Origin: Coriobacteriia bacterium
Lineage (GTDB): Bacteria; Actinomycetota; Coriobacteriia; Anaerosomatales; Anaerosomataceae
Assembly: GCA_030652115.1 (NCBI GenBank)
Contig: JAUSBK010000010.1
Span: forward strand, 124,001-188,000
Reading direction: 5' to 3'
DNA: 64,000 nt
The notes beneath the pieces are model-generated. The model was not told the origin of the DNA. It saw nothing but the letters and a program-made list of their open reading frames with translations, and ran no database searches. Positions 53,263 through 60,147 of this stretch are shown one piece after another. The position numbers and the translations under genes are program-made. Every line of letters begins with the position of its first letter. The stretch's first letter is position 1.

Positions 53263-53535
53263 CTAGCTGTCTGCCCGCTCCTTCACTGCAGTGGCCTTGT
53301 CGGCCACCTTGTCGCTCAGACTCCCGGCCTTCTCGCTCACCCCGTCGCGCGCGTCGTCGAATTTGTCGCCGAGGTCGTCCTTCACGGCCTCGACTGCCTC
53401 CTTGGTTTTCGCGACTGCCTGATCACGCTTACCCTCTGCTTCGAGCTGTTCGTTGCCGGTCTTGTCTCCGACCCATTCCTTCACCTTGCCTACGGCTTCT
53501 TCAGCCGCATCCTTGATCTTGTCGTCGAATCCCAT
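53263..53535 (-). CDS. CsbD family stress protein (copy 2)
   Basis: 90 residues from the ATG at 53535 (GAGAGG six bases upstream). It has MGFDDKIKDAAEEAVGKVKE and GDKTGNEQLEAEGKRDQAVA, the CsbD core, then an extra helical tail with Asp/Lys alternation. It is longer than copy 1 by about 30 residues. The open frame to 53787 has no ribosome site and is rejected. Confidence 0.87.
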   Translation of the reverse strand: MGFDDKIKDAAEEAVGKVKEWVGDKTGNEQLEAEGKRDQAVAKTKEAVEAVKDDLGDKFDDARDGVSEKAGSLSDKVADKATAVKERADS

Positions 53536-53759
53536 CGTGACCTCTCTCCGTCGAGCGAACGCATAGTCGGTATGTTCCCAGTCGTGCGCTCGAGTCCATG
53601 TCGCGAGCATTCCCGCAGGTAAACGAAGCCACGCACCCCGAAGGTCGCATTCAGGAAGTGCTGCGCCGCCTCGGCGTGGGGCCGGTTGCCAGCGGGTCGC
53701 CGGGGGTAGACTCGAGTAGCCGGCCGGAACGAAGCCGCCTGACATGACGAGAGGGCGCC

Positions 53760-53939
53760 ATGAAGCCCGTGGCCGACCATGATCCATACACTAGCAACCG
53801 TGTGTGCGATGACCCGAGCCAAGATCTACTTCAGCTCGGTAACGACGACGGACTCGAACCTCTCATCAATGAGTATCCGAGCGGGGAGCTCTGCAGGTAC
53901 GTACGTGACGCCGCGCCAGGCTCCGCGGTTGGGAGTTGA
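53760..53939 (+). CDS. Small hypothetical protein upstream of DUF2905
   Basis: 59 residues, beginning MKPVADHDPYTSNRVCDDPS, with GAGAGG five bases before the ATG and a stop 6 bases before the next gene. It is acidic, soluble, with no recognised family. Tight spacing to the DUF2905 gene supports it, but so short a frame in GC-rich DNA could be chance. A GGTT-N16-GGGTAG pattern (53704-53709) lies about 50 bases upstream. The rest of 53536-53759 holds nothing recognisable. Confidence 0.4.
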   Translation: MKPVADHDPYTSNRVCDDPSQDLLQLGNDDGLEPLINEYPSGELCRYVRDAAPGSAVGS

Positions 53940-53945
53940 TTCGCG

Positions 53946-54173
53946 ATGGACCTTCAGACCATAGGACGAATCATCCAGATCGCTGGCATCTCGATGCTGG
54001 TACTTGGCGCGCTTCTGTGGTTGGGCGGGCGCATGGGACTCGGGACGCTGCCCGGTGACATTCGCCTCAACGGTGCCGGCTGGGGCTGCTACGTGTCGAT
54101 CGCGACATCGATCCTACTCTCGCTCCTACTCACGGTCGTGCTCAACCTACTCCTGCGCTTCTTCAACAAGTAA
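53946..54173 (+). CDS. DUF2905 family small membrane protein
   Basis: 75 residues with two transmembrane helices. It has GRIIQIAGISMLVLGALLWL, the conserved turn GLGTLPGDIRLNG, and a second helix ending LLLRFFNK. Common in many bacteria; function unknown. Confidence 0.88.
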   Translation: MDLQTIGRIIQIAGISMLVLGALLWLGGRMGLGTLPGDIRLNGAGWGCYVSIATSILLSLLLTVVLNLLLRFFNK

Positions 54174-54237
54174 CGAAACTGCGGCAGGGGGGAACTCGCG
54201 CTAGCGAGAATCGACAGGCGGTGCGAAGACGACGAGC

Positions 54238-54480
54238 GTGAAAGAGAAGGTCGACCGGGAGCTGCGCCGACCAGAGCTTGATCGCCGCCTGGTCACCGCG
54301 CTCGTCGTCGGCGTGCTCGATCGCACGCTGTTGCGCGTCGGCAACACAGAGTATCGCAACGATAACCAGTCCTACGGGCTGACGACTCTAGAGGACGATC
54401 ACGTTGAACTTTCGGGACTCCGTCGAATGCGCTGGTCGGACTTAGCAGCCGCATCTGTAACCGCTGCACGTGTCAAGTGA
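54238..54480 (+). pseudogene. Internal fragment of a DNA topoisomerase IB gene
   Basis: Codons 5-60 read DRELRRPELDRRLVTALVVG, then LDRTLLRVGNTEY and NQSYGLTTLEDDHVELSG. This matches the region of bacterial topoisomerase IB leading up to the catalytic core (family pattern IRVGNEEYA..N.SYGLTTL...HV). The N-terminal part and all catalytic residues downstream (Arg, His, Tyr) are absent. The frame then runs into repeat copy B and stops. The fragment is decayed and not functional. Confidence 0.75.
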
Positions 54481-54483
54481 AGT
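54411..54483 (+). repeat. Dispersed repeat, copy B, at the 3' end of the topoisomerase fragment
   Basis: The right half of a hairpin (TTCGGGACTCCG) is followed by TGCGCTGGTCGGACTT, TGTAACCGCTGCACGTG and TCAAGTGAAG. The last 26 bases match copy C almost base for base. The topoisomerase similarity ends where this begins. Confidence 0.6.
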
Positions 54484-54525
54484 GAGAATCATGCCTTCGC
54501 GGCGGTGGTGCCACCCCTTCCAGTC

Positions 54526-54783
54526 TCAGCCGATCTCCAGCACGCCACGACGGCCGCCCTCATAGAAAGCGATCGTCACACTGTGCTTCCCGTCCTTCAA
54601 GGTCAGCATCCGCGCATCGCGGTCGGTGGCGAACTCGAGCTTGTCGCTGCGCTCCTGGTAGTAGGCGCAGACGTCCTCGAGGGACAGATCGGGCTCCTTC
54701 TCGCCGTCGAGGTCGGCGATGTCGAACTGCCGCCAGTACGCCGTATCCGTGCTGCGGTAGAGGTACTCGTAGTACTGCCCCGG
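54526..54783 (-). pseudogene. 5'-truncated coding remnant of unknown family
   Basis: The minus strand reads GQYYEYLYRSTDTAYWRQFD, ADLDGEKEPDLSLEDVCAYY and HSVTIAFYEGGRRGVLEIG before a TGA at 54526-54528, about 85 coding-like residues. There is no start codon; the frame is closed by the TAG that ends the upstream DUF2231-like gene and continues it in frame. It is either a fossil of a separate gene or a former C-terminal extension cut off by a stop. Family not recognised. Confidence 0.5.
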
Positions 54784-55248
54784 CTACCTATGGTTGAGCC
54801 GGCCACCCCAGAAGCCTTCCACGAAAGCCCCCGCCATCAGCAGCGTCACGCCGGCGAAGTAGAGCGCGTGGGGCAGCACGTGGGCCGCGTCCAGTACGTC
54901 GAACGGGTAGAGGGCATGATAGACCACCAATGCGAGGCTCAGAGGAATCATCGCGACGGCCGTCCAGATCTTGATTCTGAACAGCTTGATCTTTGACGCT
55001 CCATAGCGGTACTTCCAGGTGAACCATCCGCTCAGGGTGACGGGGATGAGGACGATTGCCGAGACCAGGAGCGTGATGAACGCCGCATAATCCAGGCAGG
55101 GGTTCTTGGTGATCAGGTGCAGCGCCATGAATAAGAAAGCACCGGCAAGAGCGCTCACCGGGAAGTGAACCAGCACTACGTGCCAGTGGATCTTGTACTT
55201 GCGGCGCTGCTGCGACTCGGATGTCCGCCCCGCGATGTCAGCCTCCAT
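54784..55248 (-). CDS. DUF2231-like membrane protein
   Basis: 154 residues from the ATG at 55248 (GGGGG five bases upstream). It has four transmembrane helices and the family N-terminus HWHVVLVHFPVSALAGAFLF. His residues recur near membrane faces (VYHALYP, VLPHALYF), which in this family may bind haem or metal; that is inference. It ends FWGGRLNHR, and coding-like sequence continues in frame past the stop. Confidence 0.75.
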   Translation of the reverse strand: MEADIAGRTSESQQRRKYKIHWHVVLVHFPVSALAGAFLFMALHLITKNPCLDYAAFITLLVSAIVLIPVTLSGWFTWKYRYGASKIKLFRIKIWTAVAMIPLSLALVVYHALYPFDVLDAAHVLPHALYFAGVTLLMAGAFVEGFWGGRLNHR

Positions 55249-55441
55249 ACATGCCCCCACAGCCGATTCGGCTACTGTTCCTCTCTTCCCGTATCGGTCG
55301 ACGGCCTACCTACGAAGATGGCCCGCCATGGCGAGCCTACCTGCCACCTGCGCACTCGCGGGACCGCGTCCGGCCGCTCCAGGGCCATAGGCGAAAGGGG
55401 CCTCGGTTCAGGTTTGCCTGCGTTCCGGCAGGTGAGCGAAA

Positions 55442-55523
55442 CGAGGCACCCCGAAGGGTGCCTCGAAATGCGTTGGCCGGACTTCGTGGACGCGTTTGTA
55501 ACTGCTGCATGTGTCAAGTGAAG
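55442..55523 (+). repeat. Dispersed hairpin-tail repeat, copy C (best-preserved)
   Basis: A perfect 10-bp stem with a CGAA tetraloop (55442-55465) is followed by ATGCGTTGGCCGGACTT, GGACGCGTTTGTAACTGC and ATGTGTCAAGTGAAG. This copy defines the element: a terminator-like hairpin plus a tail of about 58 bases. It sits in the 488-base gap 55249-55736, in which no other feature is seen. Confidence 0.65.
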
Positions 55524-55736
55524 CGTGACCTTGGGATTAGGAGTCCGTGGAGGTCAGCAGCTCGGCTCCCAGCCCTTGATGCTGCGGGAGCCGGAGACAC
55601 TCTGGTAATTGTGGCGACCAGCAGTACTGCAAGTCCCGCTGGAGATATCGACCTTGAGTCGATCGAGCACCTGGAGAATCGCCCATCTCGAACCGTTCAG
55701 AAGTGGGTACGTACTCACGATATGAAGGGAGTAGCC

Positions 55737-55943
55737 ATGCACCGACGCACAATGATGGTCATCATCACAATCTGTCTGACAGCGCTGCTGACGGCGACGA
55801 TCGTTGGTTGTTTGAGCGTAGACAACTCGGACGGCAGCTCAGATGACGGGGGCGACATGATGGATAACGGCGGGTCAGGCGACGACATGATGGACAACGA
55901 CGGTTCGGGTGGCGATCAAGGCAACGGCACGATGAACCCCTAG
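55737..55943 (+). CDS. Small Asp/Gly-rich lipoprotein
   Basis: 68 residues from an ATG with GGGAG five bases upstream. The signal peptide TMMVIITICLTALLTATIVG is followed by a lipobox Cys (IVGC). The mature part is low complexity with two copies of D-M-M-D-N-x-G-S-G. Probably a surface lipoprotein of unknown role. The reading frame remains open upstream to 55221 without coding character. Confidence 0.6.
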   Translation: MHRRTMMVIITICLTALLTATIVGCLSVDNSDGSSDDGGDMMDNGGSGDDMMDNDGSGGDQGNGTMNP

Positions 55944-56029
55944 GAGATCGAGCAACACTCCAAGCGCGCCCTAGGTAGTGTGTCTGAACGCTCTTCGGCT
56001 CGCTGTTGGGTTGCCGAGTCTCACAAACG

Positions 56030-56061
56030 CAGAAGCCGACTCACGAGGGCGCCGGCTTCTG
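56030..56061 (+). terminator. Hairpin after the small lipoprotein gene
   Basis: CAGAAGCCG (56030-56038) pairs perfectly with CGGCTTCTG (56053-56061) across a 14-base loop, 86 bases after the lipoprotein stop. Confidence 0.4.
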
Positions 56062-56103
56062 AAGTGGTATTGAGAATCCTTCGGTCACTTCTGGCTGGAA
56101 CGA

Positions 56104-56133
56104 GGAACGGGACCCCTTTCGGAGTCCCGTTCC
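56104..56133 (-). terminator. Terminator of the tRNA-Pro transcript
   Basis: GGAACGGGAC (56104-56113) pairs perfectly with GTCCCGTTCC (56124-56133), with further CC/GG pairing in the loop. It lies 40 bases beyond the tRNA 3' end on the minus strand. Confidence 0.65.
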
Positions 56134-56172
56134 TTCGTCAGTTGCAGTCAGAATGACTGCCCTGTCAAGAGT

Positions 56173-56249
<77 letters not shown>

Positions 56250-56320
56250 ATGATAATGATGACCTGCGGAAACCCCCTAATGGGACCACAGGTCGACGGC
56301 CGACCAAAGCCGCATGGGGA

Positions 56321-56349
56321 AGTATAGGGGGCGAACACTCCCCTGTCTA
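56321..56349 (-). promoter_or_regulatory. Promoter of tRNA-Pro overlapping the integrase stop codon
   Basis: Minus strand TAGACA (56344-56349), 17-base spacer, TATACT (56321-56326): five of six matches to both consensus boxes at ideal spacing. The first three bases of the -35 box are the TAG stop of the integrase. Transcription would start about 65 bases before the tRNA. Confidence 0.65.
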
Positions 56350-57435
56350 TGCCACGGAAACCTGCCTGTCGTACCACTGCTCGACCCTGAGCCCACCTGC
56401 ATCGTGATGCCCCGACAAGACATGTGAGTACGTATCAAGAGTCATCGAGGGCTTCTCGTGTCCCATCTGAGCCGCCACCCACACGGGGTTCTCCCCTGCC
56501 TCCAGGTTCCACGTCGCGAAGGTGTGACGCATGTCGTGCGGATGCACGCCCACCAGTCCAGCCGCCGCACACGCCCGCTTCCAGACCTTGTAGAACTGCG
56601 ACCTACTGGACTGGGGCAGTCGCTTCGGAGTTGGAAACACCAACCCCAACGGAGTCGCTGGACACTCCACCTTCCAGCGCCCTAGCTCGGCGACTACCCT
56701 GGTCGACAACCTCACTGCGCGGAAGGCCTTCTGCGTCTTCAGGTTCACGTCCAGGGTACTGTCCTCACGAAGCTGCCGACGCACGTGCAGGTATCCGGAC
56801 TCCAGGTCGACATCCTCCCAGAGCAGGCCCTGCATCTCGCTTCGTCGCAGGCCAATGAACGGCCATACGCTGAACATCACGCGATAGCCGTCATCAGCGG
56901 CACCAACTAGGCGCTGGTGCTCCTCGCGGGTCAGCACTCGAACGTATCCCACTCGCCGTTTGTCAGCAGGGAGATTCCGCAGCTTGCGCACCGGGTTTGC
57001 GTCGCAGTATCCCGATTCGACGGCGTGTTCCAGCACAGTGCCAAGCGCCTTGACGTAGCCGTTCACCGTCTTGTCGGCCTTTCCGGAGCGCTTCAGCCAC
57101 GCAACGTACTGTTGCACACTCTCGCGTGTCATTCTCCGCACGCTCTGCCCCTCGCCAAAGAAGCGGAGTGCTGGCTTGAGCGCGTGGGCGTACCAGTCTC
57201 GGCTTGTCGAACGCAGCTGAGCACTCTCCCGAAGGACCGTCGTGCACAGTTCTCTCAGGGTTGTGTCCTTCGGCTTGACGATGAACCCCTGCGTCCTGAG
57301 TGCAATCTCCGCCTGACGCCCTGCGTTCTTGGCGGCCGCCAGGGACGGATACGTGCCGACGTGAACCTTTCGACACAGTGTTGAATCCCATATCTGAACG
57401 CGATACTTGCCACTTGCCCGCTTTTCGATTGTCAA
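56347..57435 (-). CDS. int: Tyrosine site-specific recombinase (integrase)
   Basis: 362 residues. A short N-terminal arm-binding domain (about 1-45; GKYRVQIWDST, HVGTYPSLAAAKNAGR), a SAM-like core-binding domain (about 60-150), and a catalytic domain with Arg197 (GLRRSEMQGLLW), His300-x-x-Arg303 (HPHDMRHTFATW), His326 (MGHEKP) and nucleophile Tyr336 (LDTYSHVL). All catalytic residues are intact. It lies directly upstream of tRNA-Pro, so it probably integrates the element at or beside that gene. Confidence 0.95.
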   Translation of the reverse strand: MTIEKRASGKYRVQIWDSTLCRKVHVGTYPSLAAAKNAGRQAEIALRTQGFIVKPKDTTLRELCTTVLRESAQLRSTSRDWYAHALKPALRFFGEGQSVRRMTRESVQQYVAWLKRSGKADKTVNGYVKALGTVLEHAVESGYCDANPVRKLRNLPADKRRVGYVRVLTREEHQRLVGAADDGYRVMFSVWPFIGLRRSEMQGLLWEDVDLESGYLHVRRQLREDSTLDVNLKTQKAFRAVRLSTRVVAELGRWKVECPATPLGLVFPTPKRLPQSSRSQFYKVWKRACAAAGLVGVHPHDMRHTFATWNLEAGENPVWVAAQMGHEKPSMTLDTYSHVLSGHHDAGGLRVEQWYDRQVSVA

Positions 57436-57472
57436 TGCACTACCCCTTTCGAGTTCGTCGTCCAGACGGGAA

Positions 57473-57496
57473 AGGGGCCAGGCTGCCCTGGCCCCT
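57473..57496 (-). terminator. Perfect 10-bp hairpin between integrase and HNH-like gene
   Basis: AGGGGCCAGG and CCTGGCCCCT enclose the tetraloop CTGC. On the minus strand it is followed by TTTCCC, so it likely ends the transcript of 57592-58068 before the integrase. Confidence 0.65.
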
Positions 57497-57507
57497 CCAT
57501 CGTATCA

Positions 57508-57579
57508 CCACATGCGGTTTGCGCTTCGTCGCCACGTGCGCTTTGCGCTTCGCCACCACGTGCGCTTGGCGCTTCGTCT
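57508..57579. repeat. Three 24-bp direct repeats upstream of the integrase
   Basis: Units at 57508-57531, 57532-57555 and 57556-57579 share CCACRTGCGSTTKGCGCTTC. They lie between the integrase start and the HNH-like gene, where arm-type or regulator sites would be expected. Confidence 0.75.
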
Positions 57580-57591
57580 TCCAACCTGGCC

Positions 57592-58068
57592 TCATGCCAC
57601 GTGTTGTTGAGCCTGCTCGTCGAGCAGCCTTGTGTGCGCCTCTCGATGACATGAACGGCAAAGGTACCTAACCTGCAGTGGCTTGAAGTAGTCGTCGTGA
57701 TGAGCCTCGATAACCCCATCCTTGGGTCGAAGCCCACAGCCCCTGCAAGCCTTGGGCCTCTCGTACGGTACAAGCAGGGCGTTCGCCGCCTGCCTCGCAG
57801 CCACCTTATCGCCGGTGTCCTCAGCCCTCAGGCACGCCGCCATACCGATTCGAAGGCGCATGTCCTCCTTCCCCGCCTCGTACTGGAGGTGGCTTGCCTG
57901 TCGCTGTGCCTCGGTCCTTTCCCCCGCAGCCACGCGACGCTTCGCCCTCCTATGCGTCTTCGACGCTGTAGCTCGGCAGACTAGTGAGCAGTACTTCTGC
58001 GCCTTGCTGCGAGGCTGATACGGGTCCCCACAATGCTCGCACTCGTGTCTTCGCGCCTTGGAGCTCAT
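57592..58068 (-). CDS. Zinc-binding HNH-like protein
   Basis: 158 residues, AAGGTG before the ATG. An N-terminal zinc finger (CEHCGDPYQP...KYCSLVC) and a basic helix (KTHRRAKRRVAAGER) precede a C-terminal domain with ACRGCG, EAHHDDYFKPLQVRYLC and CHREAHTR. The last resembles compact phage-type HNH or HNH-derived zinc domains. Whether it cuts DNA is uncertain. It is divergent from the double-HTH gene and belongs to the integrated element. Confidence 0.75.
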   Translation of the reverse strand: MSSKARRHECEHCGDPYQPRSKAQKYCSLVCRATASKTHRRAKRRVAAGERTEAQRQASHLQYEAGKEDMRLRIGMAACLRAEDTGDKVAARQAANALLVPYERPKACRGCGLRPKDGVIEAHHDDYFKPLQVRYLCRSCHREAHTRLLDEQAQQHVA

Positions 58069-58182
58069 GAATCACCTTCTTCGTTGTCTGTGCACAGGCA
58101 CCCGGGCTGGACAGCCTTGGCGCTGCAGCGGATGATTGCAGGGCCCACCACGCGCACTGGCCGAGCCTCCATAGGAGGAGCC

Positions 58183-58677
58183 ATGATTACTGCTGGTGGG
58201 TTGGGATTGCTTCGAAAGCAGTACCTGGAGGACATGCAGTTGCTGTCCGCCGACTACGCTGCACAGCAACTCGGTGTGTCCATCCGTTGGTTCTACAGTG
58301 GCGCTGCGAGACGAGCTGGCGTCCCCGTCATTAAGGTCGGCGGATACCTGAGGGTTCGCGCGCGCAAGTTGGACCCGGCGGTCGGAAGGCCTCACGCAGC
58401 GCGCGCCTGGCCCGGCCCCCATTCGCCTGCCGCGGAAGAGGTGTCCTCCGTTAGGAGGATTCTCCTATCGCCGCCTGAGGTAGCATCACTGCTCGGAGTC
58501 TCCACCGGATGGCTCTACGGCAGCAAGCGAGACCCCGCGCCAGCGGTGAGGGCTGGCCTGCCACTGCGAAAGCTGGGCGGATACCTCCGAGTCAGCGTCG
58601 GCGACCTGGAGGACTGGTTGGACAGCCTGGAAGACGCGCAGCGGGTGCCGGGTGGCCGCGACGTCACAGCCAAGTGA
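58183..58677 (+). CDS. Protein with two tandem excisionase-type HTH domains
   Basis: 164 residues from the ATG at 58183 (GGAGGAG two bases before). Module 1 (about 22-65) has LSADYAAQQLGVSIRWFYSG and VIKVGGYLRVRARKLD. Module 2 (about 90-145) has LSPPEVASLLGVSTGWLYGS and LRKLGGYLRVSVGDLEDWL. Both are MerR/excisionase-type wHTH units, so the gene looks like an internal duplication. A role in element excision or transcriptional control is likely. Confidence 0.75.
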   Translation: MITAGGLGLLRKQYLEDMQLLSADYAAQQLGVSIRWFYSGAARRAGVPVIKVGGYLRVRARKLDPAVGRPHAARAWPGPHSPAAEEVSSVRRILLSPPEVASLLGVSTGWLYGSKRDPAPAVRAGLPLRKLGGYLRVSVGDLEDWLDSLEDAQRVPGGRDVTAK

Positions 58678-58910
58678 GTCATTCGGAGGACTACCGAACA
58701 ATGACACCGCATGGCTGCATCGACCGTCCTAGAGCGGAAAAGCGCTGGCAGGCCGGCAGTAGAGTCAAGAGACAAGAAACCCGGCACGGAGATGGGTCGG
58801 TAACAGTGACACACTCGAGTTTTGGAGTGCCTTCGTTCTCCAGTCCAGTCTGTTCCTGGTTCCACGTCCTTGTGTCCGTCTGTTCTTCAGTTCCTTAGTT
58901 CTTATGGGAG

Positions 58911-59777
58911 CTAGAGAGCCGTGGTCGGCTCAGCCTCGTTAGCTGGCGCCTCCAGTGGATGGAACAGTTGCAGTACGTGCCTGTCCCTGCTGTCCTCGCA
59001 GAGCGGGTAGACCAACCCGATGTCAAGCAGACCTCTCAGCGCATGAGCGATTTCGCCAGACGAAAGGCCCAGCGACAAGTGCGGAACCATGCCCGCGATA
59101 CCGTGTCTCAGGTACATATCAGGCTCGAGGCACGCTGCCACTCTGGGGAGCAGGCCGTCCCCCGCGGCCACCAGGTACATTGCGAGTAGGATGACAAGTC
59201 CCGCGACGTCCTGAACCTCCGCCAGGACAGGTTCTGTGCCGCCTCGACCATCCAATAGACGCCACGGCATCTTGACCAGTTCTGCGCTCCCGAGTCCACG
59301 ATATGCGTGTCGGTCCTGCAATCTCGGCAGGACTTCTTCATCCGAAGCCGTTCCGTCGAATGGGGCGGCGGGACAGCCGACGATTGTCCTCGGCGAAATG
59401 AACCGGACGTTCGACATTTCCATAATTAGACCCTTCTTCACCAACCCCTCCGTCGCCTGACGCCATGGCTTCTTCGTCAACCACAAACGCTCTCGAGCAG
59501 CCTTCTCGCCCATGAGCGATACTCTCTGAACTGGCGTGTAGCCTCTGCAGTGCAACAGGTACACCAGCAGTTCGTTTCGGTTGAGATTGAGCCTTGACCG
59601 AGCTTCCAGGAGCTCTGAGCGGGCATAGAAAAAGCGCGTCTGGGACGCGCTCGCAAGGCTCGCAGTATCGCATTCATTCGGTGGTCGCTGGACTCGCTTG
59701 GTAGTCGGTGCCGCGTTCGCCTCAGCCGCGGTCAATAAGCGCTCGTTCGATGCAGTCACACTAGTGTCCAGGGTCAC
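58911..59777 (-). CDS. Hypothetical mobile-element protein with winged-helix character
   Basis: 288 residues, unrecognised. Residues about 48-125 look like a winged helix (RLNLNRNELLVYLLHCRGYT, PWRQATEGLVKKGLIMEM). The middle (about 190-215) is more hydrophobic (AGLVILLAMYLVAAGDGLLP). The C-terminus is helical with a second HTH-like stretch (LSSGEIAHALRGLLDIGLVY). It overlaps the excisionase gene by 17 bases, so both are co-translated. A replication or control protein of the element is possible. No clear feature is seen between it and the gene ending at 58677. Confidence 0.6.
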   Translation of the reverse strand: MTLDTSVTASNERLLTAAEANAAPTTKRVQRPPNECDTASLASASQTRFFYARSELLEARSRLNLNRNELLVYLLHCRGYTPVQRVSLMGEKAARERLWLTKKPWRQATEGLVKKGLIMEMSNVRFISPRTIVGCPAAPFDGTASDEEVLPRLQDRHAYRGLGSAELVKMPWRLLDGRGGTEPVLAEVQDVAGLVILLAMYLVAAGDGLLPRVAACLEPDMYLRHGIAGMVPHLSLGLSSGEIAHALRGLLDIGLVYPLCEDSRDRHVLQLFHPLEAPANEAEPTTAL

Positions 59778-60003
59778 CCGAACACGCCAACATGCTGTCG
59801 ATTGCCGCTTTGGACAGTAGTATCCGGCCGCAGATTCTAAGCGCCGGAATCTCCCCTCGTCGAATACCCTGATAGCACGTGTTGCGACCGATTCTGAGGT
59901 AGTCAGCCGCTTCCTGAACCGTCATCACCCCTGGCGAATAGCCAGACCCGCCTTTTCCCACGGACTCCATCCCTTCATCATGTGCGGATTTCCCAGACGG
60001 CAC
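59761..60003 (-). CDS. Excisionase-type (HTH_17) DNA-binding protein
   Basis: Up to 80 residues. The C-terminal 55 form a MerR-like HTH (MTVQEAADYLRIGRNTCYQG, RRGEIPALRICGRILLSKAA). The start is unclear: GTG 60003, ATG 59970, or ATG 59925 just after AGGGG. Size and fold match Xis proteins that direct integrase towards excision. It is transcribed from the -10 box at 60079-60084. Confidence 0.8.
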   Translation of the reverse strand: MPSGKSAHDEGMESVGKGGSGYSPGVMTVQEAADYLRIGRNTCYQGIRRGEIPALRICGRILLSKAAIDSMLACSGDPGH

Positions 60004-60078
60004 GATGCATTGACTTGCCCACTAACAGCTCGTTCCTCCAATCCATTCGAGTCTCGTCGTACCGCCCTGGTGTCTTCC

Positions 60079-60084
60079 ATTATA
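60079..60084 (-). promoter_or_regulatory. Perfect -10 (TATAAT) before the excisionase gene
   Basis: Minus strand CGTATAATGG in the 144-base gap before the excisionase gene. No convincing -35 is present, so an activator may be needed. A strong GGAGG (GGATTGGAGGAACG) follows, heading a short 22-codon leader reading frame. Confidence 0.45.
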
Positions 60085-60147
60085 CGGACGTTTCCTACAG
60101 TTTCGGCATTTTGGCACGACCCCGAGCATGCACATGGACCGGGCTTC

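Noticed and set aside
57508-57579. CRISPR array
   Set aside because: The three 24-bp repeats are contiguous with no unique spacers and there are no cas genes.
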